From Bacteroidota bacterium (GTDB lineage Bacteria > Bacteroidota > Bacteroidia > Chitinophagales > Chitinophagaceae), in the NCBI GenBank assembly GCA_018266455.1, contig JAFEAJ010000011.1, positions 1 to 53,608 of the forward strand: a stretch of 53,608 nt of DNA, read 5' to 3'. The position numbers and the translations under genes are program-made. Below the pieces are notes generated by a model. The model was not told the origin of the DNA. It did no database searches and worked only from the letters and a program-made list of their open reading frames with translations. How positions within the stretch are numbered: position 1 is the stretch's first letter; each line of letters begins with the position of its first letter. Of the stretch, positions 25,034 to 33,512 are shown one piece after another.

Positions 25034-25855
25034 CTAATTTTCGACCGGCACAGTAAAAATAACAGGCAGCTTAAAATACACAGCAACATTTTTTCCATTA
25101 AGTTTTCCCGGGCTCCAATGAGGCATCTTTCTAATAACGCGCATCACTTCATTGTCAAAATCCCTTCCCCCGCTTTTTTCAAATTCAATGCCTGCAATCG
25201 CCCCGTCTTTGTCCACTACAAACCTGACCAATGTAGCAACCCTGCTGCCAGGTTCCATATCTTCCCTTGGCATTTTCAAATTCTTTACCAGGAACCGCAT
25301 CAATGCATCCTGCCCGCCAGGGAATTCGGGCATGACATCGGCAGCCTCAACAATTTCTTCTTTTTCGGCCACAGTTCTGGCCGTTTCCCGACTGCCCTTA
25401 GCATTCCCATCGGGCAATGATTGTGTCATGCCTGCATTCAAATCGCTAGGTTTTGTTTCAGCCCCGGTTTGATTCATATCTAACTGGCTATTGGTAGGCG
25501 GGGAAATTGTTGCTGCCTCGTCAGGAACTATCCTAAGCGAAGTGTTCTTGATTTTTGCCACATGCTGTTGTTGTTGCCCAATAATTTTTGGTTGGATAGC
25601 CGGTCTATCCAGGCTAACCTGCGTTAATGAAACTGTGCCTGGAGAAAAGGAATTCGTGTGCACAGTGTTATTAGGCCATTGATTCAACCAATAATAACCC
25701 AAAACCAACACCGCCAAAAACAAAAACATTATCCATAATGATTTCTTCAGCCTTCTTTCATAATGACATCGCAGCTCATAAGCGCCATATTCTTTGTTCC
25801 GATTGTCGAAAATAATGTCAAGCACATCTGCCTGTAAAATCATTTCAGGTTGCAT
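25034..25855 (-). CDS. tonB: Energy transducer TonB (second copy)
   Basis: 273 aa with the start at MQPEMILQADVLDIIF. An open frame to 25948 exists but the added segment does not resemble TonB; a start at 25843 (MILQADVL) is also possible. The opening LDIIFDNRNKEYGAYELR repeats the signature of the first TonB (1483-2310). One transmembrane helix (about 47-66) is followed by a spacer rich in Gln, Thr and Pro, and a C-terminal TonB domain (about 180-273, with VATLVRFVVDKDGAIAGIEF). No exbB/exbD is adjacent, so it must share the motor at 2365-4529 or another one elsewhere. Confidence 0.93.
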   Translation of the reverse strand: MQPEMILQADVLDIIFDNRNKEYGAYELRCHYERRLKKSLWIMFLFLAVLVLGYYWLNQWPNNTVHTNSFSPGTVSLTQVSLDRPAIQPKIIGQQQQHVAKIKNTSLRIVPDEAATISPPTNSQLDMNQTGAETKPSDLNAGMTQSLPDGNAKGSRETARTVAEKEEIVEAADVMPEFPGGQDALMRFLVKNLKMPREDMEPGSRVATLVRFVVDKDGAIAGIEFEKSGGRDFDNEVMRVIRKMPHWSPGKLNGKNVAVYFKLPVIFTVPVEN

Positions 25856-26021
25856 GGTAGTAGCTTTTGCTGTGAAAAAATAAGGATGGGCTTGCACAAG
25901 CTGGTAGTGAGATGCGGGGAAGAAAAGATTCCACAAAAACAAGGCCATGGCATAGTGCCAAGAAATGAAACAGGCAACTGCTTTGGCCCTAACAGCTTAT
26001 CCCTTTTACCTCTTTATGTCT

Positions 26022-26029
26022 TAATTTCG
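26022..26029 (+). promoter_or_regulatory. -7 box immediately upstream of the LMW phosphatase gene
   Basis: TAATTTCG, a one-base variant of TAnnTTTG, is followed by CGCC and then the ATG at 26034. If transcription starts 4-6 bases after the box, the mRNA begins at or within the start codon. No clear TTG lies at the -33 distance. Confidence 0.45.
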
Positions 26030-26033
26030 CGCC

Positions 26034-26510
26034 ATGAAAATTTTAATGGTATGCCTTGGCAATATTTGCCGTAGCCCTTTGGCAGAAGGCATTATGGAGG
26101 ATATGGCCGTCAAAGCCAACCTGGACTGGTTGGTTGACAGCGCAGGCACCAATGGCTATCACATCGGGGAAGCTCCACACCCGATGTCGCAAAAAACAGC
26201 TTTAGAAAACGGGATCGATATCAGCATGCAAAGGGCGCGGAAATTTGTTGCTGCTGATTTTGACCGCTTCGATAAAATTTATGCCCTTGCAGAAGACGTG
26301 CTTGATGAAATGAAATGGATTTCGAAAAAGAAATTCGACCCTGTGAAAGCCGGCCTGTTGATGAATGAAATTTATCCGGGAAAAGATATTGATGTGCCCG
26401 ACCCCTGGTCAGGGCCTGAATCTGGCTATGTCCATGCGTTCAAAATGATCGAGGAAGCATGCCATGCGATTATCGAAAAATATGCAGTGAAGAAATTGGA
26501 AAGAAAATAA
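26034..26510 (+). CDS. Low-molecular-weight protein-tyrosine phosphatase
   Basis: 158 aa, normal length. The P-loop near the N-terminus is VCLGNICRSP, giving C7-x5-R13 for phosphate binding and catalysis, and the general-acid Asp lies in DVPDPWSGPESG near residue 125. It acts on phosphotyrosine proteins or small phosphate esters in the cytosol. The neighbour hisS follows 94 bases downstream in the same direction. The -7-like box sits directly before the ATG. No Tyr kinase gene is adjacent. Confidence 0.95.
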   Translation: MKILMVCLGNICRSPLAEGIMEDMAVKANLDWLVDSAGTNGYHIGEAPHPMSQKTALENGIDISMQRARKFVAADFDRFDKIYALAEDVLDEMKWISKKKFDPVKAGLLMNEIYPGKDIDVPDPWSGPESGYVHAFKMIEEACHAIIEKYAVKKLERK

Positions 26511-26604
26511 ACCAGATACAAGGTTGCCAGGACCTGGTTCCGAAACCTGTGCCGGGAAACGCCTCATCAGCCAAATCTTGTATCCCAAATTCAAAACAGC
26601 AACA

Positions 26605-27969
26605 ATGCCCAAACCTTCCATACCACAAGGCACCAGAGATTTCGGAGCAGAAACCGTCCGCAAAAGGAATTATATTTTTAGCACCATACGTGAAGTTTTC
26701 GAGCTCTACGGCTTTCAACCATTGGAAACGCCTGCAATGGAAAATTTGGAAACCCTGATGGGGAAATATGGAGAGGAAGGAGACAAATTGATTTTTAAGA
26801 TACTTAACAACGGCCTTGATAATCCTTCTAAGCGCCAAAAAGCAAACGAAGATTTTGAAAAAGTACTGGAAGGAAAAAACTCAACAGGCATTACAGAACG
26901 GGCATTGCGTTACGACCTTACCATCCCGTTCGCCAGATATGTTGCGATGAACCACAACCAACTCACGCTCCCATTCAAGCGCTATCAAATGCAGCCAGTA
27001 TGGCGCGCAGACCGCCCGCAAAAGGGCCGCTACCGGGAATTTTACCAATGTGATGCAGATGTAGTGGGCAGCCATTCTTTATTAAGCGATACAGAATTTG
27101 CCATTATTTATGCTGAGGTTTTCAAAAGATTAAAAATTGATGTTGAAATAAAAATCAACAACCGGAAAATATTAACTGCGCTTGCCGAAATTTGCGGCAG
27201 CATTAATAAGCTCACTGAAATTACCGTTGCGATTGATAAGCTCGATAAAATGGGTATCAATAAAGTAAAGGAAGAATTATCGGAGAAGGGAATGACAAAT
27301 GAGCAAATCGGCATTATTGAAACCTATCTTGCAATTGAGGGGAGCAATGTTGAAAAACTGAATAAGGTGGCAGGGTTGGTAGGCAACAACGAGACAGGCA
27401 GGAAAGGAATTGAAGAGCTCCGGTATGCTCTTTTTGCGTCCGGCCTTTCGTCCCTGACAGTCGACCTTGCCCTTGCCCGCGGCCTGAATTATTATACAGG
27501 CACCATCTTCGAAGCAAAAGCAAAAAATGTTGCAATAGGCTCAATCGGCGGTGGCGGCCGTTATAATGATTTGACCGGGCTTTTCGGCGTGCCCAATATT
27601 CCCGGCATTGGCATCTCATTCGGAGTCGACAGGATCTATGATGTGATGGAAGAACTGAAGTTGTTTCCAAAAAATATTTATATCGGGACAAAAGTATTAT
27701 TTTTCAATCTCGGCGAGCAGGAAAGCAAAATTGCCTTCTTGCTGATGCAGGGATTAAGAGCGAATGGGGTTGCCTCAGAATTGTATCATGAGCACGCAAA
27801 ATTCGATAAGCAATTCAAATATGCAGATAAGAAGAATATCCCATTCGCCGTAATCATCGGCAGTAAAGAACTTGAAGAAAAATTATGCATTGTGAAGGAT
27901 TTGAAAACCGGGGAACAAATAAGTATCATGCAGGATGAATTGATTAATGCGCAATGGTTAAAAGGCTGA
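26605..27969 (+). CDS. hisS: Histidyl-tRNA synthetase
   Basis: 454 aa with the start at MPKPSIPQGTRDFGAE, the usual beginning of the family; an open frame to 26524 exists but is not like HisRS. It charges tRNA-His with histidine using ATP. Class II motifs are visible: TERALRYDLTIPFARYVA, motif 2 around MQPVWRADRPQKGRYREF, the histidine loops LARGLNYYTGTIFEA and GSIGGGGRYNDLTGLFG, and motif 3 around GIGISFGVDRIYDVM. The anticodon-binding domain occupies about 360-454. It is probably co-transcribed with the phosphatase gene upstream and converges with the thiolase gene. Confidence 0.97.
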   Translation: MPKPSIPQGTRDFGAETVRKRNYIFSTIREVFELYGFQPLETPAMENLETLMGKYGEEGDKLIFKILNNGLDNPSKRQKANEDFEKVLEGKNSTGITERALRYDLTIPFARYVAMNHNQLTLPFKRYQMQPVWRADRPQKGRYREFYQCDADVVGSHSLLSDTEFAIIYAEVFKRLKIDVEIKINNRKILTALAEICGSINKLTEITVAIDKLDKMGINKVKEELSEKGMTNEQIGIIETYLAIEGSNVEKLNKVAGLVGNNETGRKGIEELRYALFASGLSSLTVDLALARGLNYYTGTIFEAKAKNVAIGSIGGGGRYNDLTGLFGVPNIPGIGISFGVDRIYDVMEELKLFPKNIYIGTKVLFFNLGEQESKIAFLLMQGLRANGVASELYHEHAKFDKQFKYADKKNIPFAVIIGSKELEEKLCIVKDLKTGEQISIMQDELINAQWLKG

Positions 27970-28008
27970 TTTGTTAACCCTCAGCCTGTTGGTTGCTGAA
28001 ATCAGTAT

Positions 28009-29208
28009 TCAGCTTATCAGTTCATAAACCACAGCGCTCCCCTGCCCAACCCCCACGCACATGGTAGCCAGCCCATATTTCACATTCTTCCTTCTCATTT
28101 CGTGCAAAAGTGTTGTCGAAATTCTTGCGCCACTGCAGCCCAAAGGATGCCCAAGGGCAATAGCCCCGCCATTCACGTTTACTTTTTCCAGGTCCAAACC
28201 CAAATCGTGGATACAAGCGATCGCCTGAGACGCAAAAGCTTCATTCAGCTCAATTAAACCCAGGTTGTTTACGGTTATGCCTGCTCGTTGTAAAGCTTTT
28301 TGTGAAGCAGGCACTGGCCCGATGCCCATAATAGAAGGGTCGACCCCCGCCACAGCCATTGATATTACCTTTGCCATTGGCCTTAAATTATATTTTGCAA
28401 CAGCTTCTTCACTGGCCAGCAACAATGCAGATGCCCCGTCATTAATGCCGGACGCATTTCCTGCAGTTACCGTTCCGTCTTTTAGAAATGCAGGTTTCAG
28501 TGCCGCCAGTTTTTCCATAGACGTTTTTCTCGGGTGTTCATCTCTTTCAAAATAAATTTTTTCTTTTAGGCCCCCAACAACTTCTACCGCAACCATTTCA
28601 TCTCTCCATTTATCTTTTTCGAAGGCTGAGAAGTATTTTTCCTGGCTTGCCAGCGCAAACTCATCCTGCGCATGTCTTGATATCTGCCATCGTTTCGCTA
28701 CATTCTCTGCAGTTTCGCCCATGGAGTAGGGATAATACTGATCAGTTAATTTTTTATTCTGGAACCTCCATCCTATTGTGGTATCAAAAATTTCTGTATT
28801 TCGGCTATACGCTACCGTAGGTTTTGCCATTACGAAAGGAGCCCTGGTCATGCTTTCCACGCCGCCTGCTATATAAAGATCGCCTTCATTGCAAAAAATT
28901 GCTCTTGCTGCATCCATGATTGCCTGCATGCCGCTGGCACACAAGCGGTTCACCGTATTGCCGGCTACTGAAACCGGCAAACCTGCAATAAGTGCAGACA
29001 TCCTTGCAACATTTCGGTTGTCCTCGCCTGCCTGGTTTGCATCCCCGGCTACAACATCTTCAATCGCATGCACATCAATACCAGGGTTGCGAAATAATAA
29101 TGACTGGATAACATAGGCCAGCAAATCGTCCGGGCGAACAGAACTCAATGCGCCACCATATTTCCCAATTGGCGTTCTTACTGCATCAACAACATAACAA
29201 GCTTTCAT
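28009..29208 (-). CDS. Acetyl-CoA acyltransferase, 3-oxoadipyl-CoA thiolase type
   Basis: 399 aa with the start at [19 protein letters not shown]; an open frame 14 codons further has no support. Thiolases cleave 3-oxoacyl-CoA with CoA. The nucleophile is C90 in [14 protein letters not shown], the His is in [16 protein letters not shown], and the second Cys is in [11 protein letters not shown]. The opening [12 protein letters not shown] and the block FDTTIGWRF are like E. coli PaaJ and PcaF, so the beta-ketoadipate/phenylacetate branch is likelier than fatty-acid FadA. No other aromatic-degradation genes are nearby. A single gene facing hisS, so the physiological substrate stays open. Confidence 0.9.
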   Translation of the reverse strand: MKACYVVDAVRTPIGKYGGALSSVRPDDLLAYVIQSLLFRNPGIDVHAIEDVVAGDANQAGEDNRNVARMSALIAGLPVSVAGNTVNRLCASGMQAIMDAARAIFCNEGDLYIAGGVESMTRAPFVMAKPTVAYSRNTEIFDTTIGWRFQNKKLTDQYYPYSMGETAENVAKRWQISRHAQDEFALASQEKYFSAFEKDKWRDEMVAVEVVGGLKEKIYFERDEHPRKTSMEKLAALKPAFLKDGTVTAGNASGINDGASALLLASEEAVAKYNLRPMAKVISMAVAGVDPSIMGIGPVPASQKALQRAGITVNNLGLIELNEAFASQAIACIHDLGLDLEKVNVNGGAIALGHPLGCSGARISTTLLHEMRRKNVKYGLATMCVGVGQGSAVVYELIS

Positions 29209-29222
29209 AAAAATTATTCCTG

Positions 29223-29230
29223 CAAATATA
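29223..29230 (-). promoter_or_regulatory. -7 box upstream of the thiolase gene
   Basis: TATATTTG on the minus strand matches TAnnTTTG and ends 14 bases before the ATG, leaving a leader of about 8-10 bases. No TTG was found at the -33 distance. It lies between the gene and the MITE-like element at 29266-29418. Confidence 0.4.
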
Positions 29231-29265
29231 AGGCAGGAGGTTAAAGACATAAGATAGCGGCATTA

Positions 29266-29418
29266 AGAAGCTGTCTAAAAATGATTTCAAGAAGTTCATA
29301 TAACAACGGTTCAACTTTTCCAAAGCTTGTAATTGCTTATAGATCGGGTAATCCTGTATGAGCTTTGGAAAAGATTAAGCCTATTGGTTGTTCGAGCAAT
29401 CATTTTTAGACAGCTTCT
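29266..29418. mobile_element. MITE-like element, 153 bp, with perfect 21-bp terminal inverted repeats
   Basis: The ends (29266-29286 and 29398-29418) are perfect 21-base inverted repeats beginning AGAAGCTGTCTAAAAATGAT. Nested inside is a perfect 13-base inverted repeat (CTTTTCCAAAGCT, 29315-29327 and 29361-29373), so the whole element can fold as a long hairpin. It has no coding capacity. A related but diverged copy of nearly the same size is at 33308-33454. It sits between the divergent thiolase and rlmN genes, about 66 bases before the rlmN -7 box. No transposase gene of this kind is in the window, so it would be moved in trans. Confidence 0.75.
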
Positions 29419-29484
29419 AATAACCAGCCAAGAACATTCCATTTTAGAAATGCTTTCTTAGCATTATTGATTTCGCCTTATACT

Positions 29485-29492
29485 TATCTTTG
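29485..29492 (+). promoter_or_regulatory. -7 box upstream of rlmN
   Basis: TATCTTTG matches TAnnTTTG and ends 8 bases before the rlmN ATG. A TTG at 29467-29469 lies 15 bases upstream, shorter than the usual spacing. The transcript leader would be only a few bases. Confidence 0.45.
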
Positions 29493-29500
29493 CAACTTCA

Positions 29501-30550
29501 ATGCAAACAGCGAAAAAAAACATCAGGCACCTCAGTCAAAAGCAGATCAATGAATATTTTGAGGCCATTGGCGAAAAAAAATTCCGGGCTATGCAGGTGT
29601 GGGAATGGCTGTGGCTAAAACATGGCCATAGCTTTGACGCCATGACCAACCTAAGCAAAGACCTGCGAAGCAAATTATCTGAAGAATTTTCTTTGCCCGC
29701 TTTGAAAATCGATACTACTCAATACAGCGCTGACGGCACCATCAAAAGCCGATTTTTAACTTTTGACGGGCACCTGGTAGAAGGCGTGCTGATACCGACT
29801 GACGAAAGAAAAACAGCCTGTGTTTCTTCGCAAATTGGTTGTTCATTGAGCTGTAAATTTTGTGCAACAGGTTATATGGACAGGAAACGCAATCTCAATT
29901 TTGATGAGATATATGACGAAGTGGTCCTCATCAACCAGCAATCCGAAAGAGTTTACGAAAAAAAATTGAGCAATATTGTTTTTATGGGCATGGGCGAGCC
30001 TCTGCTAAACTATAAAAACGTCTTAAAAGCAATCGAAAAAATTTCAGCGCCGGATGGATTAGGCATGAGCCCTAAGCGCATTACTGTTTCAACGGCAGGG
30101 GTCGCAAAAATGATCAGGCAACTTGGCGATGACAAGGTGAAATTCAAGCTTGCCTTGTCGCTGCATGCAGCAAACGATAAAAAGCGGCATGAGATCATGC
30201 CGATCAATGACACCAACAATATCAAGTCTCTCGTCGAAGCCCTGAATTATTTTTATAAGCAAACCCAAAACGAAATCACATTCGAGTACATCCTTTTCAG
30301 GAATTTTAACGACTCCCTTAAAGACGCTGATGAGCTTATAAGGATTTATCGCCAGGTCCCGGCTGACCTGGTGAACATCATCGAATACAATCCCATCGAT
30401 GCTGCATCATTCATGAAACCGGAAGAAGAAACCATAAATGCGTTTATGAGTTATCTCGAAAAACATAAAGTAAATGCCCGGCTAAGGCACAGCCGTGGGA
30501 AAGATATCGATGCCGCATGCGGCCAGTTGGCAAATAAAGAAAGCCATTAG
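29501..30550 (+). CDS. rlmN: Dual-specificity 23S rRNA/tRNA adenine-C2 methyltransferase RlmN
   Basis: 349 aa. This radical-SAM enzyme methylates C2 of A2503 in 23S rRNA and A37 in some tRNAs. The cluster-binding motif is C114-x3-C118-x2-C121 in GCSLSCKFCATG, and the methylated/resolving Cys is C340 in DIDAACGQLA near the C-terminus. An N-terminal HhH-like RNA-binding domain (about 1-95) precedes the barrel. GMGEPLLNY and VSTAGVAKMI are family blocks. It is a single gene between the MITE-like element and an LTxxQ-motif protein gene. Confidence 0.97.
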   Translation: MQTAKKNIRHLSQKQINEYFEAIGEKKFRAMQVWEWLWLKHGHSFDAMTNLSKDLRSKLSEEFSLPALKIDTTQYSADGTIKSRFLTFDGHLVEGVLIPTDERKTACVSSQIGCSLSCKFCATGYMDRKRNLNFDEIYDEVVLINQQSERVYEKKLSNIVFMGMGEPLLNYKNVLKAIEKISAPDGLGMSPKRITVSTAGVAKMIRQLGDDKVKFKLALSLHAANDKKRHEIMPINDTNNIKSLVEALNYFYKQTQNEITFEYILFRNFNDSLKDADELIRIYRQVPADLVNIIEYNPIDAASFMKPEEETINAFMSYLEKHKVNARLRHSRGKDIDAACGQLANKESH

Positions 30551-30646
30551 GCCGCCCATCCCTTTTTTCTTCCACTTACGAAGGTTTTCATAGGTTCTTT
30601 AAACTTTAGTACTTGCCAATTGTCTGAAATAGAAAATAAGTTCATT

Positions 30647-31279
30647 ATGATGAAACTATTATCAGCTCTTGGCATTATATGCGTACCGGCAATTTCCTTA
30701 AAAGCACAGCAACCCCCTGACAGTGCCTGGTATTCTCACCACCACGGGATACACCATCGGCGATATGTTATGATGAAGCAGCTCGATCTTACAGAAACGC
30801 AAAAACAACAAACGAAATCGATCAACGAAAATTTCAGGAACAAAATAAAAGCACTAAATAAGAATGAGGATATTACCGTTCGCGAATGGAAACAGGAAAG
30901 GGCCGGCTTGTTAAAGGAACATAGGGTCGCTATTCAAAATGTACTGACACCGGAACAAAAAGCAAAAATGGAACAGATGAGGCAGACAGCTTCGGCGCAT
31001 ATACATGAAATGAGCAAAAAAAGATTGGGCAAGATGAAAGCCGAACTAAACCTTAGCAATGGCCAGGCAACAAAAATCAATGCGCTTTCAGCAAATCTGA
31101 AATCACAAATAAAAGCCATCCAGGAAAACGATGCCCTAAGCATAGAAGAAAAAAGAGAGCAGGCAATGGCCCTGAAGAGGCAGCACAAACAGGATTTCAA
31201 GAACGTGCTTACAGAAGACCAGTTGAGCAAGCTTAAAGAATTGAGGAGAGACCGGGCGGAAAGAAGGTTAAGCAGGTAG
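30647..31279 (+). CDS. LTxxQ-motif (Spy/CpxP-like) periplasmic protein
   Basis: About 210 aa. The ATG at 30647 (or the next codon, 30650) is chosen because it gives a clear signal peptide, MMKLLSALGIICVPAISLKA; the frame is open to a TTG at 30620. Mature parts are long basic and acidic helices with two LTxxQ motifs (LDLTETQKQQ near residue 50 and VLTPEQKAKMEQM near 105) and a third, weaker LTEDQLSKL at the end. Spy and CpxP are periplasmic stress chaperones, but this family is loose and the function here is inferred. The 3' end is followed by a strong terminator. Confidence 0.75.
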   Translation: MMKLLSALGIICVPAISLKAQQPPDSAWYSHHHGIHHRRYVMMKQLDLTETQKQQTKSINENFRNKIKALNKNEDITVREWKQERAGLLKEHRVAIQNVLTPEQKAKMEQMRQTASAHIHEMSKKRLGKMKAELNLSNGQATKINALSANLKSQIKAIQENDALSIEEKREQAMALKRQHKQDFKNVLTEDQLSKLKELRRDRAERRLSR

Positions 31280-31304
31280 CATCGTTTTCATGGTTACAGG
31301 CCAC

Positions 31305-31336
31305 AAAAAAGCGAGCTCATGGTAGTTCGCTTTTTT
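31305..31336 (+). terminator. Rho-independent terminator between the LTxxQ gene and rluB
   Basis: A 13-bp stem (AAAAAAGCGAGCT with AGTTCGCTTTTTT, one G-T pair) with a 6-base loop ends in a run of six T. It lies 26 bases after the stop of the upstream gene. The A-run on the other arm would let it work on both strands. Confidence 0.85.
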
Positions 31337-31380
31337 GATTTAGTTTCGCACATTGTTACTGTTGTAAAACAGCAAGTGTT

Positions 31381-32337
31381 ATGAAAAGAAAAACAGACAA
31401 CTTCAACAAGTTCTTTAACAAAAAAAGCAATAGTGCCGTTAAAGAACAAATTAAGCAGGATAAAAAAGCCGAAAAAAAAGCACGCAAAGAAGCCATTGAC
31501 AGGCATTTTGAGGAGAAAAGAAAAATCAGAAAGCCGGAAGCCCGTCATGAGCCTACCGGCTCTGAACGCCGGTTACCTGGCTTAAAACTTAAGGGGCAGG
31601 ACAACAACCCTGAATTTTTCCCACTCAACAAATACATTTCACACAGCGGCATTTGTTCGCGCAGGGATGCGGCCGAACTGATCAGGCTGGGCAAGGTAAT
31701 GGTGAACGAAAAACTTATCACAGAACCAGGCACAAAGGTTTCAGCTAATGACCTGGTCAAAGTGAACGGTAAAAAAGTTTCTATTTTAAAAAACCTGGTA
31801 TATATACTTCTTAACAAGCCTAAAGATTATATCACCACCACAGAAGACCCGCAGGGAAGGAAAACCGTATTGCAGCTTATCAAACATGCAACTGCTGAAC
31901 GGGTTTTCCCCGTCGGCAGATTGGACAGGAATACTTCGGGCGTTTTATTGCTCACCAATGACGGCGACCTGGCACAAAAACTGGCTCATCCGAAACATGA
32001 AATAAAAAAAGTGTACCATGTTGTGCTGGACAAAATATTAGCTAAAGCTGATTTTGACGCAATACTTAACGGCATTCAGTTGGACGATGGTATGGCTTAT
32101 GTTGATGCGATCGCTTACGTTGATAATAACGACAAAGCACAAATCGGACTGGAAATCCATAGCGGCAGGAACAGGATTGTACGGCGCATTTTTGAACGCC
32201 TGGGCTATGAGGTAAAAGCCCTCGACAGGGTAATGTACGCCGGGCTCACCAAAAAAAATGTTCAACGGGGAAAATGGCGTTTCCTCACAGAAAAAGAAAT
32301 CCGCATATTGAAATACTTAAATTCTTCTACCAAATAA
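31381..32337 (+). CDS. rRNA pseudouridine synthase, RsuA/RluB/E/F family
   Basis: 318 aa. An S4 RNA-binding domain (about 81-135: PLNKYISHSGICSRRDAAEL) is followed by the catalytic domain with the nucleophile D182 in VGRLDRNTSGVLLLTNDGDL. The first 75 residues are a Lys/Arg/Glu-rich extension that most relatives lack or have shorter; it probably binds RNA. The likely target is 23S rRNA, as for RluB, but RluB, RluE and RluF cannot be told apart with confidence here. A TAGTTTCG box at 31341-31348 lies 32 bases upstream. Another pseudouridine synthase gene follows 7 bases downstream. Confidence 0.92.
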   Translation: MKRKTDNFNKFFNKKSNSAVKEQIKQDKKAEKKARKEAIDRHFEEKRKIRKPEARHEPTGSERRLPGLKLKGQDNNPEFFPLNKYISHSGICSRRDAAELIRLGKVMVNEKLITEPGTKVSANDLVKVNGKKVSILKNLVYILLNKPKDYITTTEDPQGRKTVLQLIKHATAERVFPVGRLDRNTSGVLLLTNDGDLAQKLAHPKHEIKKVYHVVLDKILAKADFDAILNGIQLDDGMAYVDAIAYVDNNDKAQIGLEIHSGRNRIVRRIFERLGYEVKALDRVMYAGLTKKNVQRGKWRFLTEKEIRILKYLNSSTK

Positions 32338-32344
32338 TTTTAGC

Positions 32345-33067
32345 TTGCAAAGAAAAAGGCCTGAAATCATTTTTGAAAACCAGGATTTTATTGTGCTGAA
32401 TAAGCCTTCCGGATTATTAAGCATTCCAGATCGGGAAGGGAAAGAGGTTTCTCTGAAGAAAATACTGAAAGATGAGTATGGCGAAATATTTACAGTGCAT
32501 CGTCTTGACCAGGATACCAGCGGGCTGATTGTATTTGCAAAGAACCAAGCAGCCCATAAAATGCTGTCGCGCTTGTTTGAAGAAAGAACGGTTGAAAAAA
32601 TATATACTGGTATTGTTATCGGCACGCTAACAGAGAAGAAAGGCAGTATTGATGCCCCCATCGCTGAAAATATGCATAAGGCAGGCGCAATGCTGGTCCA
32701 TAATAGGGGAAAGCATGCCACTACAGACTATGAAGTGCTTGAAGAATTTGGTTTATTTTCCTTTGCCCGCTTCCAGATACATACTGGCCGTACCCACCAG
32801 ATACGCGTGCACATGCAGCACATCGGCCATCCGATTGTGTGCGATAAAATTTACGGCAACGCACAACCGGTCTTTCTTTCCTCTTTCAAGAAGAAATTCA
32901 AACTTTCCAAATTTGCAGAAGAAGAACGGCCTGTATTAAGCAGGCTGGCACTACATGCCAGCCAGTTAAGCTTTACAGGCACAAATGGAACTGCACGTCA
33001 TTTTGAAGCGCCACTGCCCAAAGACATGAGCGCATTGCTACAGCAACTGCGAAAGTGGGCCCATTAA
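32345..33067 (+). CDS. RluA-family pseudouridine synthase
   Basis: 240 aa. The catalytic Asp is D55 in VHRLDQDTSGLIVF, and the RNA-binding loop RFQIHTGRTHQIRVHMQHIGHP is split between about residues 140-160. It has no S4 domain, so it resembles the short RluA/TruC-like branch; the target RNA is not certain. The start is a TTG at 32345, 7 bases after the rluB stop: no ATG lies in frame before the conserved sequence begins. It probably forms an operon with the preceding synthase. Confidence 0.9.
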   Translation: MQRKRPEIIFENQDFIVLNKPSGLLSIPDREGKEVSLKKILKDEYGEIFTVHRLDQDTSGLIVFAKNQAAHKMLSRLFEERTVEKIYTGIVIGTLTEKKGSIDAPIAENMHKAGAMLVHNRGKHATTDYEVLEEFGLFSFARFQIHTGRTHQIRVHMQHIGHPIVCDKIYGNAQPVFLSSFKKKFKLSKFAEEERPVLSRLALHASQLSFTGTNGTARHFEAPLPKDMSALLQQLRKWAH

Positions 33068-33307
33068 ACAAATGCGGATGAAGGCGCTTGAAGGCAAAAA
33101 ACCTCAGGCATTTGACAGGCCTTTCAAATATCATATCTCAATTCGACGGCACTAATTGCATTTGTCCCAAACCCTATATTACAAGTGATTTTCTGCACGC
33201 AGGCTGTAACTAAAACAAAAAAAGGATTAATTTATTTAAAATTCATTGTGCTCTTCGCATGAGGAATGTTGGCTCCTGAGACATTCAATAATCTTCCTTT
33301 TGCTAAG
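33068..33307. other. Intergenic region left of the second MITE-like element
   Basis: The 445-bp gap between the pseudouridine synthase and SGNH genes runs to 33512. Its first 240 bases hold no frame of note, no terminator and no promoter consensus that I can defend. The remainder is the element at 33308-33454 and the promoter region of the next gene. Confidence 0.5.
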
Positions 33308-33454
33308 AGCCTGTTTAAAATGATTTTTGAATCGTTAGTCAGCTTTAATTTTTTCCAAGACTGTAACAGAATGCAAAAACTCATCAGCAATTTCAAGCTT
33401 TGGAAAAGCCAAGTTGATATTATACGAAATCTCTTAAATCAATTTAGACAGGCT
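33308..33454. mobile_element. MITE-like element, 147 bp, second and diverged copy
   Basis: The ends (33308-33326 and 33436-33454) are inverted repeats matching at 17 of 19 bases, of the form AGCCTGTCTAAATTGATTT, which share the TGTCTAAA core with the element at 29266-29418. The internal string CAAGCTTTGGAAAAG is also shared, at 33394-33408, while its left partner is decayed to TTTTCCAAG. Size and layout agree with the first copy. It has no coding capacity and looks older. It lies upstream of the SGNH hydrolase gene. Confidence 0.65.
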
Positions 33455-33488
33455 TTAATAATTTTCTTTTTTAATCAACCGCAAATTG

Positions 33489-33496
33489 TAGATTTG
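33489..33496 (+). promoter_or_regulatory. -7 box upstream of the SGNH hydrolase gene
   Basis: TAGATTTG, an exact TAnnTTTG match, ends 16 bases before the ATG at 33513. There is no TTG at the usual -33 distance. It lies 34 bases beyond the MITE-like element. Confidence 0.45.
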
Positions 33497-33512
33497 AACA
33501 CAAATTGAAAGT

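Noticed and set aside
27970..28008. Possible terminator hairpin between hisS and the thiolase gene
   Set aside because: Only a weak six-base stem (GCTGAA with TTCAGC) without a T-run.
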